From an uncultured Collinsella sp. (GTDB lineage Bacteria > Actinomycetota > Coriobacteriia > Coriobacteriales > Coriobacteriaceae), in contig CABSMV010000041.1 in NCBI GenBank assembly GCA_902478935.1, positions 1 to 15,034 of the forward strand: 15,034 bases of DNA. The letters are read 5' to 3'. The position numbers and the translations under genes were made by a program. How positions within the stretch are numbered: position 1 is the stretch's first letter; each line of letters starts with the position of its first letter. The notes below the pieces were generated by a model. It ran no database searches. It saw nothing but the letters and a program-made list of their open reading frames with translations, and was not told where the DNA came from. Positions 7,443-14,207 of this stretch are shown one piece after another.

Positions 7443-7451
7443 TTTTCCTAT

Positions 7452-8648
7452 ATGGCTCAAACAAAGCAAGACGGCATCACGCTCAAGCAGTGGCTCCCAC
7501 TCGTCGGGCTCACCTGCTGTGCGTTCGTGTTCAACACGTCGGAGTTTATGCCCATCGGCCTTTTGACTGATATCGCCGCGTCGTTCTCGCTTACCGAGGC
7601 CCAAGCGGGCATCATGATCTCGGTCTATGCCTGGGGCGTCATGCTGCTGTCGCTGCCGCTCATGGTGTTCGCCTCGCGCTTTGAGTTCAAGCGGATGCTG
7701 CTGGGCGTGCTGGCCGTGTTCTCGCTCGGTCAGTTCCTGTCCGCTGTGGCGCCGGCCTATCCCATCCTGGTCTGCGCGCGCCTGGTGGTCGCTTGCGCAC
7801 ATGCCGTGTTCTGGTCAGTCGCCTCGATTATGGCCTCGCGCCTGGTCGACACTCGCCACGGCGCGCTCGCCATCAGCATGATCGCTACGGGCTCGTCCAT
7901 CGCGCAGATCTTTGGCCTGCCGCTCGGTCGCGCCATTGGCTTGGCCGTGGGCTGGCGCATGACGTTTGCCGTGGTCGGGGGCCTCTCAGCCATCGCGGTC
8001 GTCTACCAGGCAGCGGTGTTCCCGGCCATGCCGGCGGGTGAGCGCTTTACCGTCAAACAGCTGCCCGAGCTGCTCAAGAACCCGCTCCTCATCGCGCTCT
8101 ACGCAGTCACGGTCTTCATGGCGACCGGCTATTACGCAAGCTACAGCTATATCGAGCCCTTCCTGGCGCAGGTCGCGCACGTCGATGCGGGCGCCATCAC
8201 CATGACGCTGACGGCGTTTGGCTGTTCCGGCTTGGTGGGCAGCTGGCTGTTCAGCCGCCTGTTCGACGGGCACCGTTTTCCGTTCCTTGCTATCACGCTC
8301 TCCGGCGTGCCGGTGGCCCTGCTGCTCATGGGGCCGGCCGCATCGTCGCTCGTGACAGTGCTTGCCGTCTGCGCACTGTGGGGTTGCTGCGCCACGGCCT
8401 TTAACGTGGCGTTTCAGGCCGAGCTCATCAAGCACACGCCGGCAGATTCGTCGGCCGTCGCCATGTCGATCTTCTCGGGCCTGTTTAACCTCGGTATTGG
8501 CACGGGCACCGCAATCGGCGGCGCCGTGGTTTCGGGTCCCGGTATCGCTTGGATCGGCTTCGCGGGCGGGGCGATTGCCGTCGTGGGCGTCATCCTCGCC
8601 ATCACGGTGATGTTCCCAGCCATACGCCGCGCAAAGCCCGTCGCCTAG
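7452..8648 (+). CDS. sotB: MFS transporter, SotB-type sugar efflux protein
   Basis: A 398-residue major facilitator superfamily protein of the DHA1 type with twelve predicted membrane segments in two halves. It follows the SotB (YdeA) pattern closely: FVFNTSEFMPIGLLTDIA near residues 26-43, GIMISVYAWGVMLLSLP in segment 2, ACAHAVFWSV in segment 4, IATGSSIAQIFGLPLGR in segment 5 with GWRMTF after it, YASYSYIEPF in segment 7 and AMSIFSGLFNLGIG in segment 11. SotB exports sugars such as arabinose and IPTG in E. coli; the physiological substrate here is unknown. The gene has its own promoter and GC-rich codon use (8161-8220 has 41 G/C of 60 by hand count), contrasting with the genes just upstream. 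Its position between a phosphosugar locus and an alpha-glucan hydrolase suggests a carbohydrate-related role, but that is inference. Confidence 0.88.
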   Translation: MAQTKQDGITLKQWLPLVGLTCCAFVFNTSEFMPIGLLTDIAASFSLTEAQAGIMISVYAWGVMLLSLPLMVFASRFEFKRMLLGVLAVFSLGQFLSAVAPAYPILVCARLVVACAHAVFWSVASIMASRLVDTRHGALAISMIATGSSIAQIFGLPLGRAIGLAVGWRMTFAVVGGLSAIAVVYQAAVFPAMPAGERFTVKQLPELLKNPLLIALYAVTVFMATGYYASYSYIEPFLAQVAHVDAGAITMTLTAFGCSGLVGSWLFSRLFDGHRFPFLAITLSGVPVALLLMGPAASSLVTVLAVCALWGCCATAFNVAFQAELIKHTPADSSAVAMSIFSGLFNLGIGTGTAIGGAVVSGPGIAWIGFAGGAIAVVGVILAITVMFPAIRRAKPVA

Positions 8649-8666
8649 CCACATCCTCCTCATCAG

Positions 8667-8729
8667 TTGCGGTGGAATAGTTCCTGTTTAAGGCTTCTGA
8701 AGGCCCAGACAGGAACTATTCCACCGCAA
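8667..8729. repeat. 63-base palindrome with 21-base perfect arms; possible terminator
   Basis: Bases 8667-8687 and 8709-8729 are exact reverse complements (21 bp; the left arm begins TTGCGGTGGAATAG and ends TTCCTGT). Inside the loop GGC (8692-8694) and GCC (8703-8705) can pair further. TTTATTTT follows the right arm on the plus strand, so in RNA this is a long stem with a U-rich tail and could terminate the sotB-like transcript. The length and perfection exceed what a terminator needs, so it may also be a member of a dispersed intergenic palindrome family. No target-site duplication is evident. Confidence 0.75.
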
Positions 8730-8761
8730 TTTATTTTGGGGGAGAGGATACAAGCTGGGCA

Positions 8762-8797
8762 TACAATGGATGTCGTTGTGTTGAGCTTACCGGGAGG
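8762..8797 (+). promoter_or_regulatory. Possible -10 box and RBS for the GH13 gene
   Basis: TACAAT (8762-8767) is a -10 candidate; TTGGGG (8736-8741) is the nearest -35-like match, at a long 20-base spacing. GGGAGG (8792-8797) is a good ribosome binding site five bases before the ATG at 8803 and fixes the start. Confidence 0.4.
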
Positions 8798-8802
8798 CTG
8801 TT

Positions 8803-10179
8803 ATGTGGGCATACGAGACGACGTTCTATCAGATCTATCCGCTGGGCTTTTGCGGGGCTCCGCGCGAAAACGCCGCGCCCGTTGCCGAGGATGAGCTCGC
8901 CCAGGCTGCCAACGCCGCGCCCAACCCCGATGCTCCTATCATGAAGATTGCCCAATGGGCCGACTGCCTGCAAAAACTCGGCGTTGGCGCTGTGCTCATC
9001 AACCCGCCGCTCGAGTCCGATAGTCACGGCTACGACACGCGCAGCCTGCGCCATATAGACCGTCGCCTGGGCGGGGATGCCGACTTTGCCGCCGTATGCG
9101 ACACGCTGCACGCCCATGGCATCCGCGTGGTGCTCGATGCCGTCTTCAACCACGTCGGTCGCGGCTTTTGGGCCTTCCGCGATGTGCAGGAGCGCAAGTG
9201 GGATTCGCCGTACAAGGATTGGTTTCACATCAGTTTTGACGGCGACTCCTGCTATGGCGACGGCTTTTGGTACGAGGGCTGGGAGGGTCATTTTGAGCTT
9301 GTGAAGCTCAACCTGCAAAATCCCGCTGTGGTCGATTACCTGCTCGAGTCTGTGCGCCGTTGGGCCGACGTCTTTGGCGTCGACGGCCTGCGCCTGGACG
9401 TCGCCTACATGCTCGACCGCGACTTTATGCGCCGCCTACACTCCTTTACCCGTGAGCTCAAGCCCGGCTTTGTGCTCATCGGCGAGACGCTCCACGGCGA
9501 CTACAATCAGATCGTCAACGACGAGATGCTCGACTCGTGCACTAATTACGAGTGCTACAAGGGCCTGTATTCCAGCTTTAACTCGGTCAACATGTTCGAG
9601 ATCGCCCATTCGCTGCACCGTCAGTTTGGCGGCGACCCTTGGTGCATCTACCGCGGCAAACATCTGCTTTCGTTTGTCGACAACCACGATGTGCCGCGCC
9701 TGGCAAGTATCCTCACCGACAAATCCTGCCTGCGTCCCGCCTATGGCATGCTCTTTGGCATGCCGGGCATCCCGTGCGTCTACTATGGCAGCGAGTGGGG
9801 AATTGCTGGCGAAAAGGGCGGCCCCGATGGCGACTGGGCGCTGCGACCTGCGCTCAATGAGCCTGCGCCCAACGAGCTGACGGCGTTCATCACGCAGCTT
9901 GCGCACCTTCGCTCGGCCGACGACGCGGCTGCCCGTGCTCTCAACTACGGTGCCTATCGCAACGTGGTGATCCAGAACAAGCAGCTGCTGTTCGAGCGCG
10001 CCTGCGACGACGCGGCGGTGCTCGTGGCGGTGAATGCCGTGGGTGAGCCTTACACCTTTGGCGCCGGCGAACTCAACGGCTCCTTCGTCGACCTGCTTGC
10101 CGACGATGCGCCCACGGTCGAGCTGACGGGTACCCTTGAGCTTGCACCCTACGAGGTGCGCTATCTGTTGAGAGCCTAG
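8803..10179 (+). CDS. GH13 alpha-amylase-family glycosidase, cytoplasmic
   Basis: A 458-residue enzyme of the alpha-amylase superfamily acting on alpha-glucosidic bonds. All four catalytic-barrel regions are present: region I DAVFNH (112-117), region II GLRLDVAY with nucleophile Asp199, region III LIGE with acid/base Glu228, region IV FVDNHD with Asp296. LVKLNL (167-171) occupies the position of the fifth conserved stretch and resembles neopullulanase/cyclomaltodextrinase enzymes more than secreted amylases. The N-terminus starts directly with TTFYQIYPLGF, without a signal peptide or starch-binding module, so it should be cytoplasmic and act on maltodextrins or other short imported alpha-glucans. 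A short C-terminal beta domain ends the protein. Exact specificity (alpha-glucosidase, maltodextrinase or transferase) is not determinable here. Its stop is three bases before the next gene. Confidence 0.88.
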   Translation: MWAYETTFYQIYPLGFCGAPRENAAPVAEDELAQAANAAPNPDAPIMKIAQWADCLQKLGVGAVLINPPLESDSHGYDTRSLRHIDRRLGGDADFAAVCDTLHAHGIRVVLDAVFNHVGRGFWAFRDVQERKWDSPYKDWFHISFDGDSCYGDGFWYEGWEGHFELVKLNLQNPAVVDYLLESVRRWADVFGVDGLRLDVAYMLDRDFMRRLHSFTRELKPGFVLIGETLHGDYNQIVNDEMLDSCTNYECYKGLYSSFNSVNMFEIAHSLHRQFGGDPWCIYRGKHLLSFVDNHDVPRLASILTDKSCLRPAYGMLFGMPGIPCVYYGSEWGIAGEKGGPDGDWALRPALNEPAPNELTAFITQLAHLRSADDAAARALNYGAYRNVVIQNKQLLFERACDDAAVLVAVNAVGEPYTFGAGELNGSFVDLLADDAPTVELTGTLELAPYEVRYLLRA

Positions 10180-10182
10180 CCC

Positions 10183-10746
10183 ATGGCCGTGTCTGACGAG
10201 GGCTATCAACATATTGAGCATGGGTTTGAGCCCGTGTTTGACGAGCACTCGCGCGTTTTGGTGCTCGGGTCGTTTCCCTCGGTGCTTTCGCGCGCCAATG
10301 CCTTTTATTACGGCAACCCTCAGAATCGCTTTTGGCGTGTGATGGCCACGTGCCTCGGTATGCCTGTGCCGCCCAACGAGGGCGATCCTTTGGCAAGCGG
10401 TGAGCCCGCGACGCTCGATGCCTCCATTGCCGCCAAGCGGGCCATGCTGCTGAACGGCGGCGTGGCCCTGTGGGATGTGGTCGAGAGCTGCGACATTAAG
10501 GGCTCGAGCGACGCGAGCATCCGCAACGTTGTGCCGGCACATATCGAGCGCATTACCGATGCCGCGCCGATTGAGGTCGTTGCCTGTAACGGCGGCACGG
10601 CAGGGCGACTCTACAAACGCTACTTGCAAGATCGGACGGGGCTGCCTGCCATCGTCCTGCCCTCGACAAGTCCCGCCAATGCCGCCTGGCGCCTGGAGCG
10701 TCTTGTCGAGCGTTGGCACGAAGCCGTTGACTGGGCTGTTATTTAA
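10183..10746 (+). CDS. DNA-deoxyinosine glycosylase / uracil-DNA glycosylase-superfamily protein
   Basis: A 187-residue single-domain protein that would excise deaminated bases (hypoxanthine, possibly uracil) from DNA. Recognisable features are VLVLGSFPS (residues 25-33), FYYGNPQNRFW (41-51), GVALWDVVESCDIKGSSDASI (93-113) and LPSTSPANAAW (159-169), the pattern I know for DNA-deoxyinosine glycosylases within the uracil-DNA glycosylase fold. The ATG at 10183 follows the GH13 stop by three bases, suggesting cotranscription and perhaps translational coupling, since no clear ribosome binding site is seen. The pairing with a glycosidase looks functionally unrelated. It ends at a TAA at 10744-10746, directly abutting the convergent gene. 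Substrate preference is family inference. Confidence 0.87.
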   Translation: MAVSDEGYQHIEHGFEPVFDEHSRVLVLGSFPSVLSRANAFYYGNPQNRFWRVMATCLGMPVPPNEGDPLASGEPATLDASIAAKRAMLLNGGVALWDVVESCDIKGSSDASIRNVVPAHIERITDAAPIEVVACNGGTAGRLYKRYLQDRTGLPAIVLPSTSPANAAWRLERLVERWHEAVDWAVI

Positions 10747-10747
10747 T

Positions 10748-11410
10748 TTAGATTTTTGTTTGAGCGTGGGCGCCCAGACGTTTCAGAACGCCTCGCCAGA
10801 TCGGCGCGGGCACGGCTGGCTCGGCGCAAACCATGCCGTCGGCGTCGACGTTGGCGGCATTGCCGCCGCCAAGTCGCTGTGCATGCTTGACGGAGCAGCC
10901 CATGCGCACAGCGCCCACGAGCTTGTCCATCGCTTCCGAAAACGGTCGGCGCAAGAGGCCCATGCGCGGGGAGCGACGAAGCGCTGCGATGCCGCTGCCG
11001 GCGCAGATGGCAACGCCGCCACACCACAATTGGTCATGGCGCTCACATGCCTTGTGCAGGCGAACGGCGGTCCCACGCGCCTGCTCAGTGCTCTCTTGTG
11101 CGGCTCGAATCGCGGCATAGACGCGCGTTCCCGTACCGCCAAAGCGCTCAAGCGCCTGCTCGATGGCTGTCAACGTCTCATCGTCAGCCACATCTTCAAT
11201 GGCCAGCACGATGCCATCGGCAACGCTGCCGGCGTCATTTGCCTTCAAGTCGACCGGGCGGGGGAGTGCGGTGCCGGAAAGCTGTGCATAGGCGGCGATG
11301 GCATCCTGCAGGTCCCAAAGCAAAAACTCAAGATCGGCGCTATTGGGAACGCTGATATACGCAATGGTTTGCAGCGTTTTTGGTACATCGCCGTGCGCGG
11401 TTGTCTCCAT
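10748..11410 (-). CDS. Conserved hypothetical protein, C-terminal half flavodoxin/FMN-reductase-like
   Basis: A 220-residue soluble protein read from ATG 11408-11410, which has a strong upstream ribosome binding site (AAAGGAGG on the minus strand, about 11416-11423). I do not recognise it with certainty. The second half, WCGGVAICAGSGI (129-141) followed by RRSPRMGLLRRPFSEAMDKL (145-164) and ending PAPIWRGVLKRLG, resembles the C-terminal part of flavodoxin-like NAD(P)H-dependent reductases that carry a Gly-rich GGG-x-I segment and a final PR-x-Y-type helix. The usual N-terminal flavin-binding GSPR motif is missing. Instead residues 14-25 (QTIAYISVPNSA) begin a possible beta strand, and residues 26-110 are not recognisable. 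It may be a divergent or degenerate member that no longer binds FMN. It is convergent with the glycosylase gene (one base between stops) and divergent from the aminotransferase gene. Confidence 0.75.
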   Translation of the reverse strand: METTAHGDVPKTLQTIAYISVPNSADLEFLLWDLQDAIAAYAQLSGTALPRPVDLKANDAGSVADGIVLAIEDVADDETLTAIEQALERFGGTGTRVYAAIRAAQESTEQARGTAVRLHKACERHDQLWCGGVAICAGSGIAALRRSPRMGLLRRPFSEAMDKLVGAVRMGCSVKHAQRLGGGNAANVDADGMVCAEPAVPAPIWRGVLKRLGAHAQTKI

Positions 11411-11503
11411 GCCGCCTCCTTTCCGGTTGGTTTCCGTTTAGGTTACACCGTCTGACGGCGCCCCGCCGCGCTATCCTAGTGCAACCCTTACGAAAGGAAC
11501 GCC
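11411..11503. promoter_or_regulatory. Divergent promoter region (flavodoxin-like gene / aminotransferase)
   Basis: This 93-base divergent spacer must hold both promoters. I see no convincing -35/-10 pair; TATCCT (11472-11477) is a poor -10 candidate for the aminotransferase. CCGTC-T-GACGG (11448-11458) is a small near-palindrome that could be an operator. Ribosome binding sites flank both ends: AAAGGAGG for the minus gene and GAAAGGAA (11492-11499) for the plus gene. Confidence 0.4.
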
Positions 11504-12640
11504 ATGCGTCTGCCCATGAACACCTCGCTTGCCACGCTCAAGCCCTCCGGCATCCGTCGGATCAATGCGCTCGCCGCCCAGCACCCGGAGTGCATCGCGC
11601 TCGCGCTCGGCGAGCCCGATTTTCCCACGCCCGATGTGATTAGCGCCGAGGTGACGGCTTCGCTCGACCGCGGCGACACGCACTATCCGCCTAACAACGG
11701 TCGCCCCGCCCTGCGTGAGGCGTTGTCTGCCTACATGGGGGACGCGGGCCTTACGTTCTCTGCCGACGAGATCATCCTGACCGACGGCGCGACCGAGGCC
11801 CTGTCGGCAACATTCATGGCTATGCTCAACCCCGGCGACGAGGTCATCATCCCCACGCCGGCCTTTGGTCTGTACGAGAGCATTGTCGTGGCCAACCACG
11901 CCAAGGCGGTCTTTTTGGATACGGAGTCTGCGCAATTCCAGATTGACGAGGACGCACTTCGTGCTTGCGTGACGCCGGCGACCAAGGCCATCGTCATCTG
12001 CACGCCCAACAATCCTACGGGCTGCATTCTCAACGCGGCGTCGCTCGACGCCGTGGCACACGTGGCAGAGCAGGCGGGCATCTACGTAATCTGCGACGAT
12101 GTATATAACCGCCTGGTCTACGTGGACGGCTACGAGCGATTTGCCCAGCGTCACCCGGAGCTTCGCAATCAGACAGTAGTTATCGAGAGCTTTTCCAAGC
12201 CCTGGGCCATGACCGGCTGGCGCTTGGGCTGGCTAGCAGCGGCAACCCCCGTTATCGCCGAGATCGCAAAGGCCCACCAATACTTAGTATCGAGCGCCGT
12301 TTCATTTGAGATGGACGCCGCAGCTCGAGCTCTGACCGTCGACCCCACCCCCATGCTCGAAGTCTACCGAGCTCGTCGCAAACGTGTACTCGCAGCCTTA
12401 AACGCCATGGGCCTCGACGTAGTGGAACCGGCGGGAGCCTTCTACGCCTTCCCCAGCATCAAACAATACGGCCTAACGAGCGAAGACTTCTGCATCAAAG
12501 CCATCAAAGAGGCCAACGTAGCCCTAGTCCCGGGAGACTGTTTCGGCACCGAAGGCCACGTCCGCTTAAGCTACTGCGTCTCCGACAAAAATCTGGACGA
12601 AGGTCTCCACCGCCTGTCAACCTTCGTTTCAACCTTATAG
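11504..12640 (+). CDS. Class I/II pyridoxal-phosphate aminotransferase
   Basis: A fold-type I aminotransferase of 378 residues that would transfer an amino group between an amino acid and a 2-oxoacid. Visible landmarks: LGEPDFPTP (35-43), substrate-loop Tyr61, TDGATEAL (93-100), CTPNNPTG (166-173), CDDVYNRL (197-204), the PLP-lysine in SFSKPWAMTGWRLGW (Lys232) and a C-terminal GHVRLSY segment with the carboxylate-binding Arg. This is the aspartate/alanine-type subgroup; the substrate cannot be specified. The ATG at 11504 follows GAAAGGAA by four bases. Codon use changes abruptly near base 12230-12355. Before it, Glu is always GAG and Lys always AAG by hand reading. After about 12355, five GAA to one GAG and five AAA to no AAG appear, along with CTA, GTA and TTA. 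The reading frame is intact across the change. Confidence 0.9.
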   Translation: MRLPMNTSLATLKPSGIRRINALAAQHPECIALALGEPDFPTPDVISAEVTASLDRGDTHYPPNNGRPALREALSAYMGDAGLTFSADEIILTDGATEALSATFMAMLNPGDEVIIPTPAFGLYESIVVANHAKAVFLDTESAQFQIDEDALRACVTPATKAIVICTPNNPTGCILNAASLDAVAHVAEQAGIYVICDDVYNRLVYVDGYERFAQRHPELRNQTVVIESFSKPWAMTGWRLGWLAAATPVIAEIAKAHQYLVSSAVSFEMDAAARALTVDPTPMLEVYRARRKRVLAALNAMGLDVVEPAGAFYAFPSIKQYGLTSEDFCIKAIKEANVALVPGDCFGTEGHVRLSYCVSDKNLDEGLHRLSTFVSTL

Positions 12641-12690
12641 CCCAACGGGACGCAACACATCAGCCCACCGACCCAAGCATTATGAGTGGG
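12641..12690. other. Start of the aminotransferase-rplJ spacer
   Basis: Bases 12641-13145 are a 505-base spacer without a gene, made up almost entirely of the nested inverted repeat, the rplJ promoter and the L10 leader. This first part shows nothing except ATTATG (12679-12684), which mirrors the promoter -10 box CATAAT at 12924-12929. Several overlapping open frames on both strands are by-products of the GC-rich palindrome. Confidence 0.5.
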
Positions 12691-12912
12691 GGCGTTGCTC
12701 AACGGAAAACCGGGCTGCCCCAAAGTCACCGCAGGCCGCGCCGCCGAAGGCCGGGCGCAAGGTTTTCGTAGATTCCGCACGAGCCGGAAAGCACTTAATG
12801 TGCTTTCCGAGCGAGCCCAGGACCTGACCGAGCGAAAACCTTGCGCCCGGCCTTCGGCGGCGCGGCCGGATGGTGGAATTGTGTGCAGCCCGGTTTTCCG
12901 TTGACCGACGCC
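12691..12912. repeat. Long nested inverted repeat (about 222 bases)
   Basis: Three nested perfect stems are visible. Outer: 12699-12718 with 12885-12904 (20 bp, left arm starts TCAACGGAAAACC), extended by GGCGT (12691-12695) with ACGCC (12908-12912) after a 3x3 mismatch. Middle: 12734-12768 with 12833-12867 (35 bp, containing GCCGCCGAAGGCC). Inner: CGGAAAGCAC (12785-12794) with GTGCTTTCCG (12800-12809) around TTAAT. Unpaired segments are 12719-12733, 12868-12884 and the unequal stretches around the inner hairpin. There is no transposase, and no direct repeats flank it. It looks like a non-autonomous palindromic element or a family of intergenic repeats. Its right end overlaps the -35 box of the rplJ promoter. 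Confidence 0.9.
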
Positions 12913-12929
12913 GGGGTCCCCGCCATAAT
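12901..12929 (+). promoter_or_regulatory. Promoter of the rplJ-rplL operon
   Basis: TTGACC (12901-12906) and CATAAT (12924-12929) each match consensus at five of six positions and are exactly 17 bases apart, predicting transcription from about 12936, just before the L10 leader. The first four bases of the -35 box are the last bases of the right outer arm of the long inverted repeat. GGGG-T-CCCC (12913-12921) lies in the spacer. Confidence 0.75.
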
Positions 12930-12939
12930 ACTTTCGGTT

Positions 12940-13080
12940 CACGCACGAATCCGCTGCCAGAGACAGCCGGTGCGAACGGGCATCGCCCGCGAGCTTAATG
13001 GGATATCCCGCCAGCCGAGGTGGTCGAGTAGATATGTCTTCTCGCCCCCGTCGCTCATGCAGCGCGGGGGCTTTCTTTTT
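12940..13080 (+). ncRNA. L10 ribosomal protein leader with attenuator
   Basis: The leader of rplJ binds the L10(L12)4 complex to feed back on rplJ-rplL expression. The characteristic core is visible: AGAGACAGCCGGTGCG (about 12959-12974), a hairpin CGGGC/GCCCG (12977-12989), then CTTAATGGGATATCCCGCC followed by AGCCGAGG (12994-13020). These match my memory of the bacterial L10 leader pattern. A strong intrinsic terminator closes the leader, pointing to control by transcription attenuation. The exact 5' boundary is approximate. Confidence 0.8.
13044..13080 (+). terminator. Attenuator terminator in the L10 leader
   Basis: GCCCCCG (13044-13050) pairs with CGGGGGC (13065-13071) and CGCT (13052-13055) with AGCG (13061-13064), leaving a single bulged T and a 5-base loop. 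TTTCTTTTT (13072-13080) follows directly. It lies 65 bases before the rplJ start. The 5' arm sequence GCCCCCGTC recurs at 13087-13095. Confidence 0.88.
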
Positions 13081-13145
13081 GGACATGCCCCCGTCACGTC
13101 CTTGTGGCGGACCGTGCCCGGAAAGAATTCGAGGAGGTGTAATTC

Positions 13146-13667
13146 ATGCCCCAGCAGTACAAAATCGACAAGGTTGCAGAGATCGAGTCCCGTATCGCCG
13201 AGAACGCCGGTCTGTTCGTCGTCAACTACAACGGTCTGACGGTTAAGCAGGCTCAGGAGCTGCGTCATCAGCTTCGCGAGTGCGGCGCCGAGATGAAGGT
13301 CTACAAGAACAACCTGGTCAAGATCGCTCTCAAGAACCAGGAGCAGCCCGAGCTCGACGAGATCCTCGCCGGCCCCGTCGCTTATGTGTTCTACGAGACC
13401 GAGCCGGTCGAGGCCGCTAAGACCCTTAAAGACTTCTCCGCTAAGTCCAAGGGCGTCCTTGAGATCAAGGGCGGTATCTCCGACGGCAAGGTCGTTTCCG
13501 CTGATGATGTTAAGGCTATCGCCGAGCTGCCCACCAAGGACCAGCTTCTCGGCCAGATCGCCGGTCTCATCTCCGGTTTCGCTCGCGACATCGCTGTCTG
13601 CGTCAACGGCGTTTCCTCTGGTCTCGCTCGTTCGATCCAGCAGGTCTCCGAGCAGAAGGCAGCCTAG
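13146..13667 (+). CDS. rplJ: 50S ribosomal protein L10
   Basis: L10 anchors the L7/L12 stalk to the 23S rRNA GTPase centre and, with L12 bound, represses its own operon through the leader. The 173-residue length is normal. Typical features are the N-terminal KIDKVAEIESRIAENAGLFVVNYNGLTVKQAQELR region, KVYKNNLVKIAL in the rRNA-binding domain, the AGPVAYVF stretch and a C-terminal helix for L12 binding (GLISGFARDIAVCVNGVSSGLARSIQQ). The start is fixed by GAGGAGGTG (13131-13139) a few bases upstream. Codon use (AAG, GCT, GTT, CGT) fits a highly expressed gene. Confidence 0.97.
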   Translation: MPQQYKIDKVAEIESRIAENAGLFVVNYNGLTVKQAQELRHQLRECGAEMKVYKNNLVKIALKNQEQPELDEILAGPVAYVFYETEPVEAAKTLKDFSAKSKGVLEIKGGISDGKVVSADDVKAIAELPTKDQLLGQIAGLISGFARDIAVCVNGVSSGLARSIQQVSEQKAA

Positions 13668-13769
13668 TCGCTGTTTTCACCCGCGGCGGCAACGCCGCAC
13701 CCCTGGCGCATTCGCGCCGTGTTTTAACTGATCTCCGTGCACAGACACGGAAACCGAAAGGACTTAGAA

Positions 13770-14147
13770 ATGGCTAAGCTTACCACCGATGAGATCATCG
13801 ATGCTCTTAAGGAAATGACCCTTCTCGAGGCTTCCGAGCTCGTTAAGGCTATCGAGGACACCTTCGGCGTTTCCGCCGCTGCTCCTGCCGCCGTTGTCGC
13901 CGCTCCCGCTGCTGGCGCTGTTGAGGCCGAGGAGAAGACCGAGTTTGACGTCGTGCTCGAGGGCTTCGGCGACAACAAGATCCAGGTCATCAAGGCCGTC
14001 CGTGAGCTCACCAACCTTGGCCTGAAGGAGGCCAAGGAGGTCGTCGAGGGCGCTCCCAAGGCTGTTCTCGAGGGTGCCAAGAAGGAGGACGCCGAGGCTG
14101 CCAAGGAGAAGCTCGAGGCTGCTGGCGCTGCTGTCACCCTCAAGTAA
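13770..14147 (+). CDS. rplL: 50S ribosomal protein L7/L12
   Basis: L7/L12 forms the flexible stalk that recruits translation factors. The product is 125 residues from ATG 13770: an N-terminal dimerisation domain (TTDEIIDALKEMTLLEASEL), an Ala/Pro/Val-rich hinge (about residues 34-52) and the C-terminal domain with EKTEFDVVL, KIQVIKAVRE, LGLKEAKEVVEGAP and a final AGAAVTLK. The frame is open 11 codons further upstream, but AAAGGA (13757-13762) positions the ATG at 13770. A 102-base gap separates it from rplJ and contains CCGTG/CACGG that could form a small hairpin. The pair is cotranscribed from the leader. Confidence 0.97.
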   Translation: MAKLTTDEIIDALKEMTLLEASELVKAIEDTFGVSAAAPAAVVAAPAAGAVEAEEKTEFDVVLEGFGDNKIQVIKAVRELTNLGLKEAKEVVEGAPKAVLEGAKKEDAEAAKEKLEAAGAAVTLK

Positions 14148-14174
14148 TCAGGCTTTCTCGCCAGATTTCTTTGC

Positions 14175-14207
14175 AGACGGGGTTCGCATTGCGAACCCCG
14201 TCTTTTT
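14175..14207 (+). terminator. Intrinsic terminator of the rplJ-rplL operon
   Basis: GACGGGGTTCGC (14176-14187) and GCGAACCCCGTC (14191-14202) form a perfect 12-bp stem with a 3-base loop, followed by TTTTT (14203-14207). It ends the ribosomal operon before galU. Confidence 0.95.

Noticed and set aside
12680..12930. Palindrome as a CRISPR array, transposon with transposase, or structured riboswitch
   Set aside because: There are no regularly spaced direct repeats, no transposase frame and no known riboswitch core; the structure is a simple nested inverted repeat.
12571..13086. 171-codon minus-strand open frame, plus smaller frames at 12680-12946 (-), 12686-12904 (+) and 12841-13239 (+)
   Set aside because: They run through the long GC-rich inverted repeat, the promoter and the L10 leader. 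Similar Arg/Ala/Pro-rich peptides appear on both strands because of the palindrome, and no ribosome binding site supports them.
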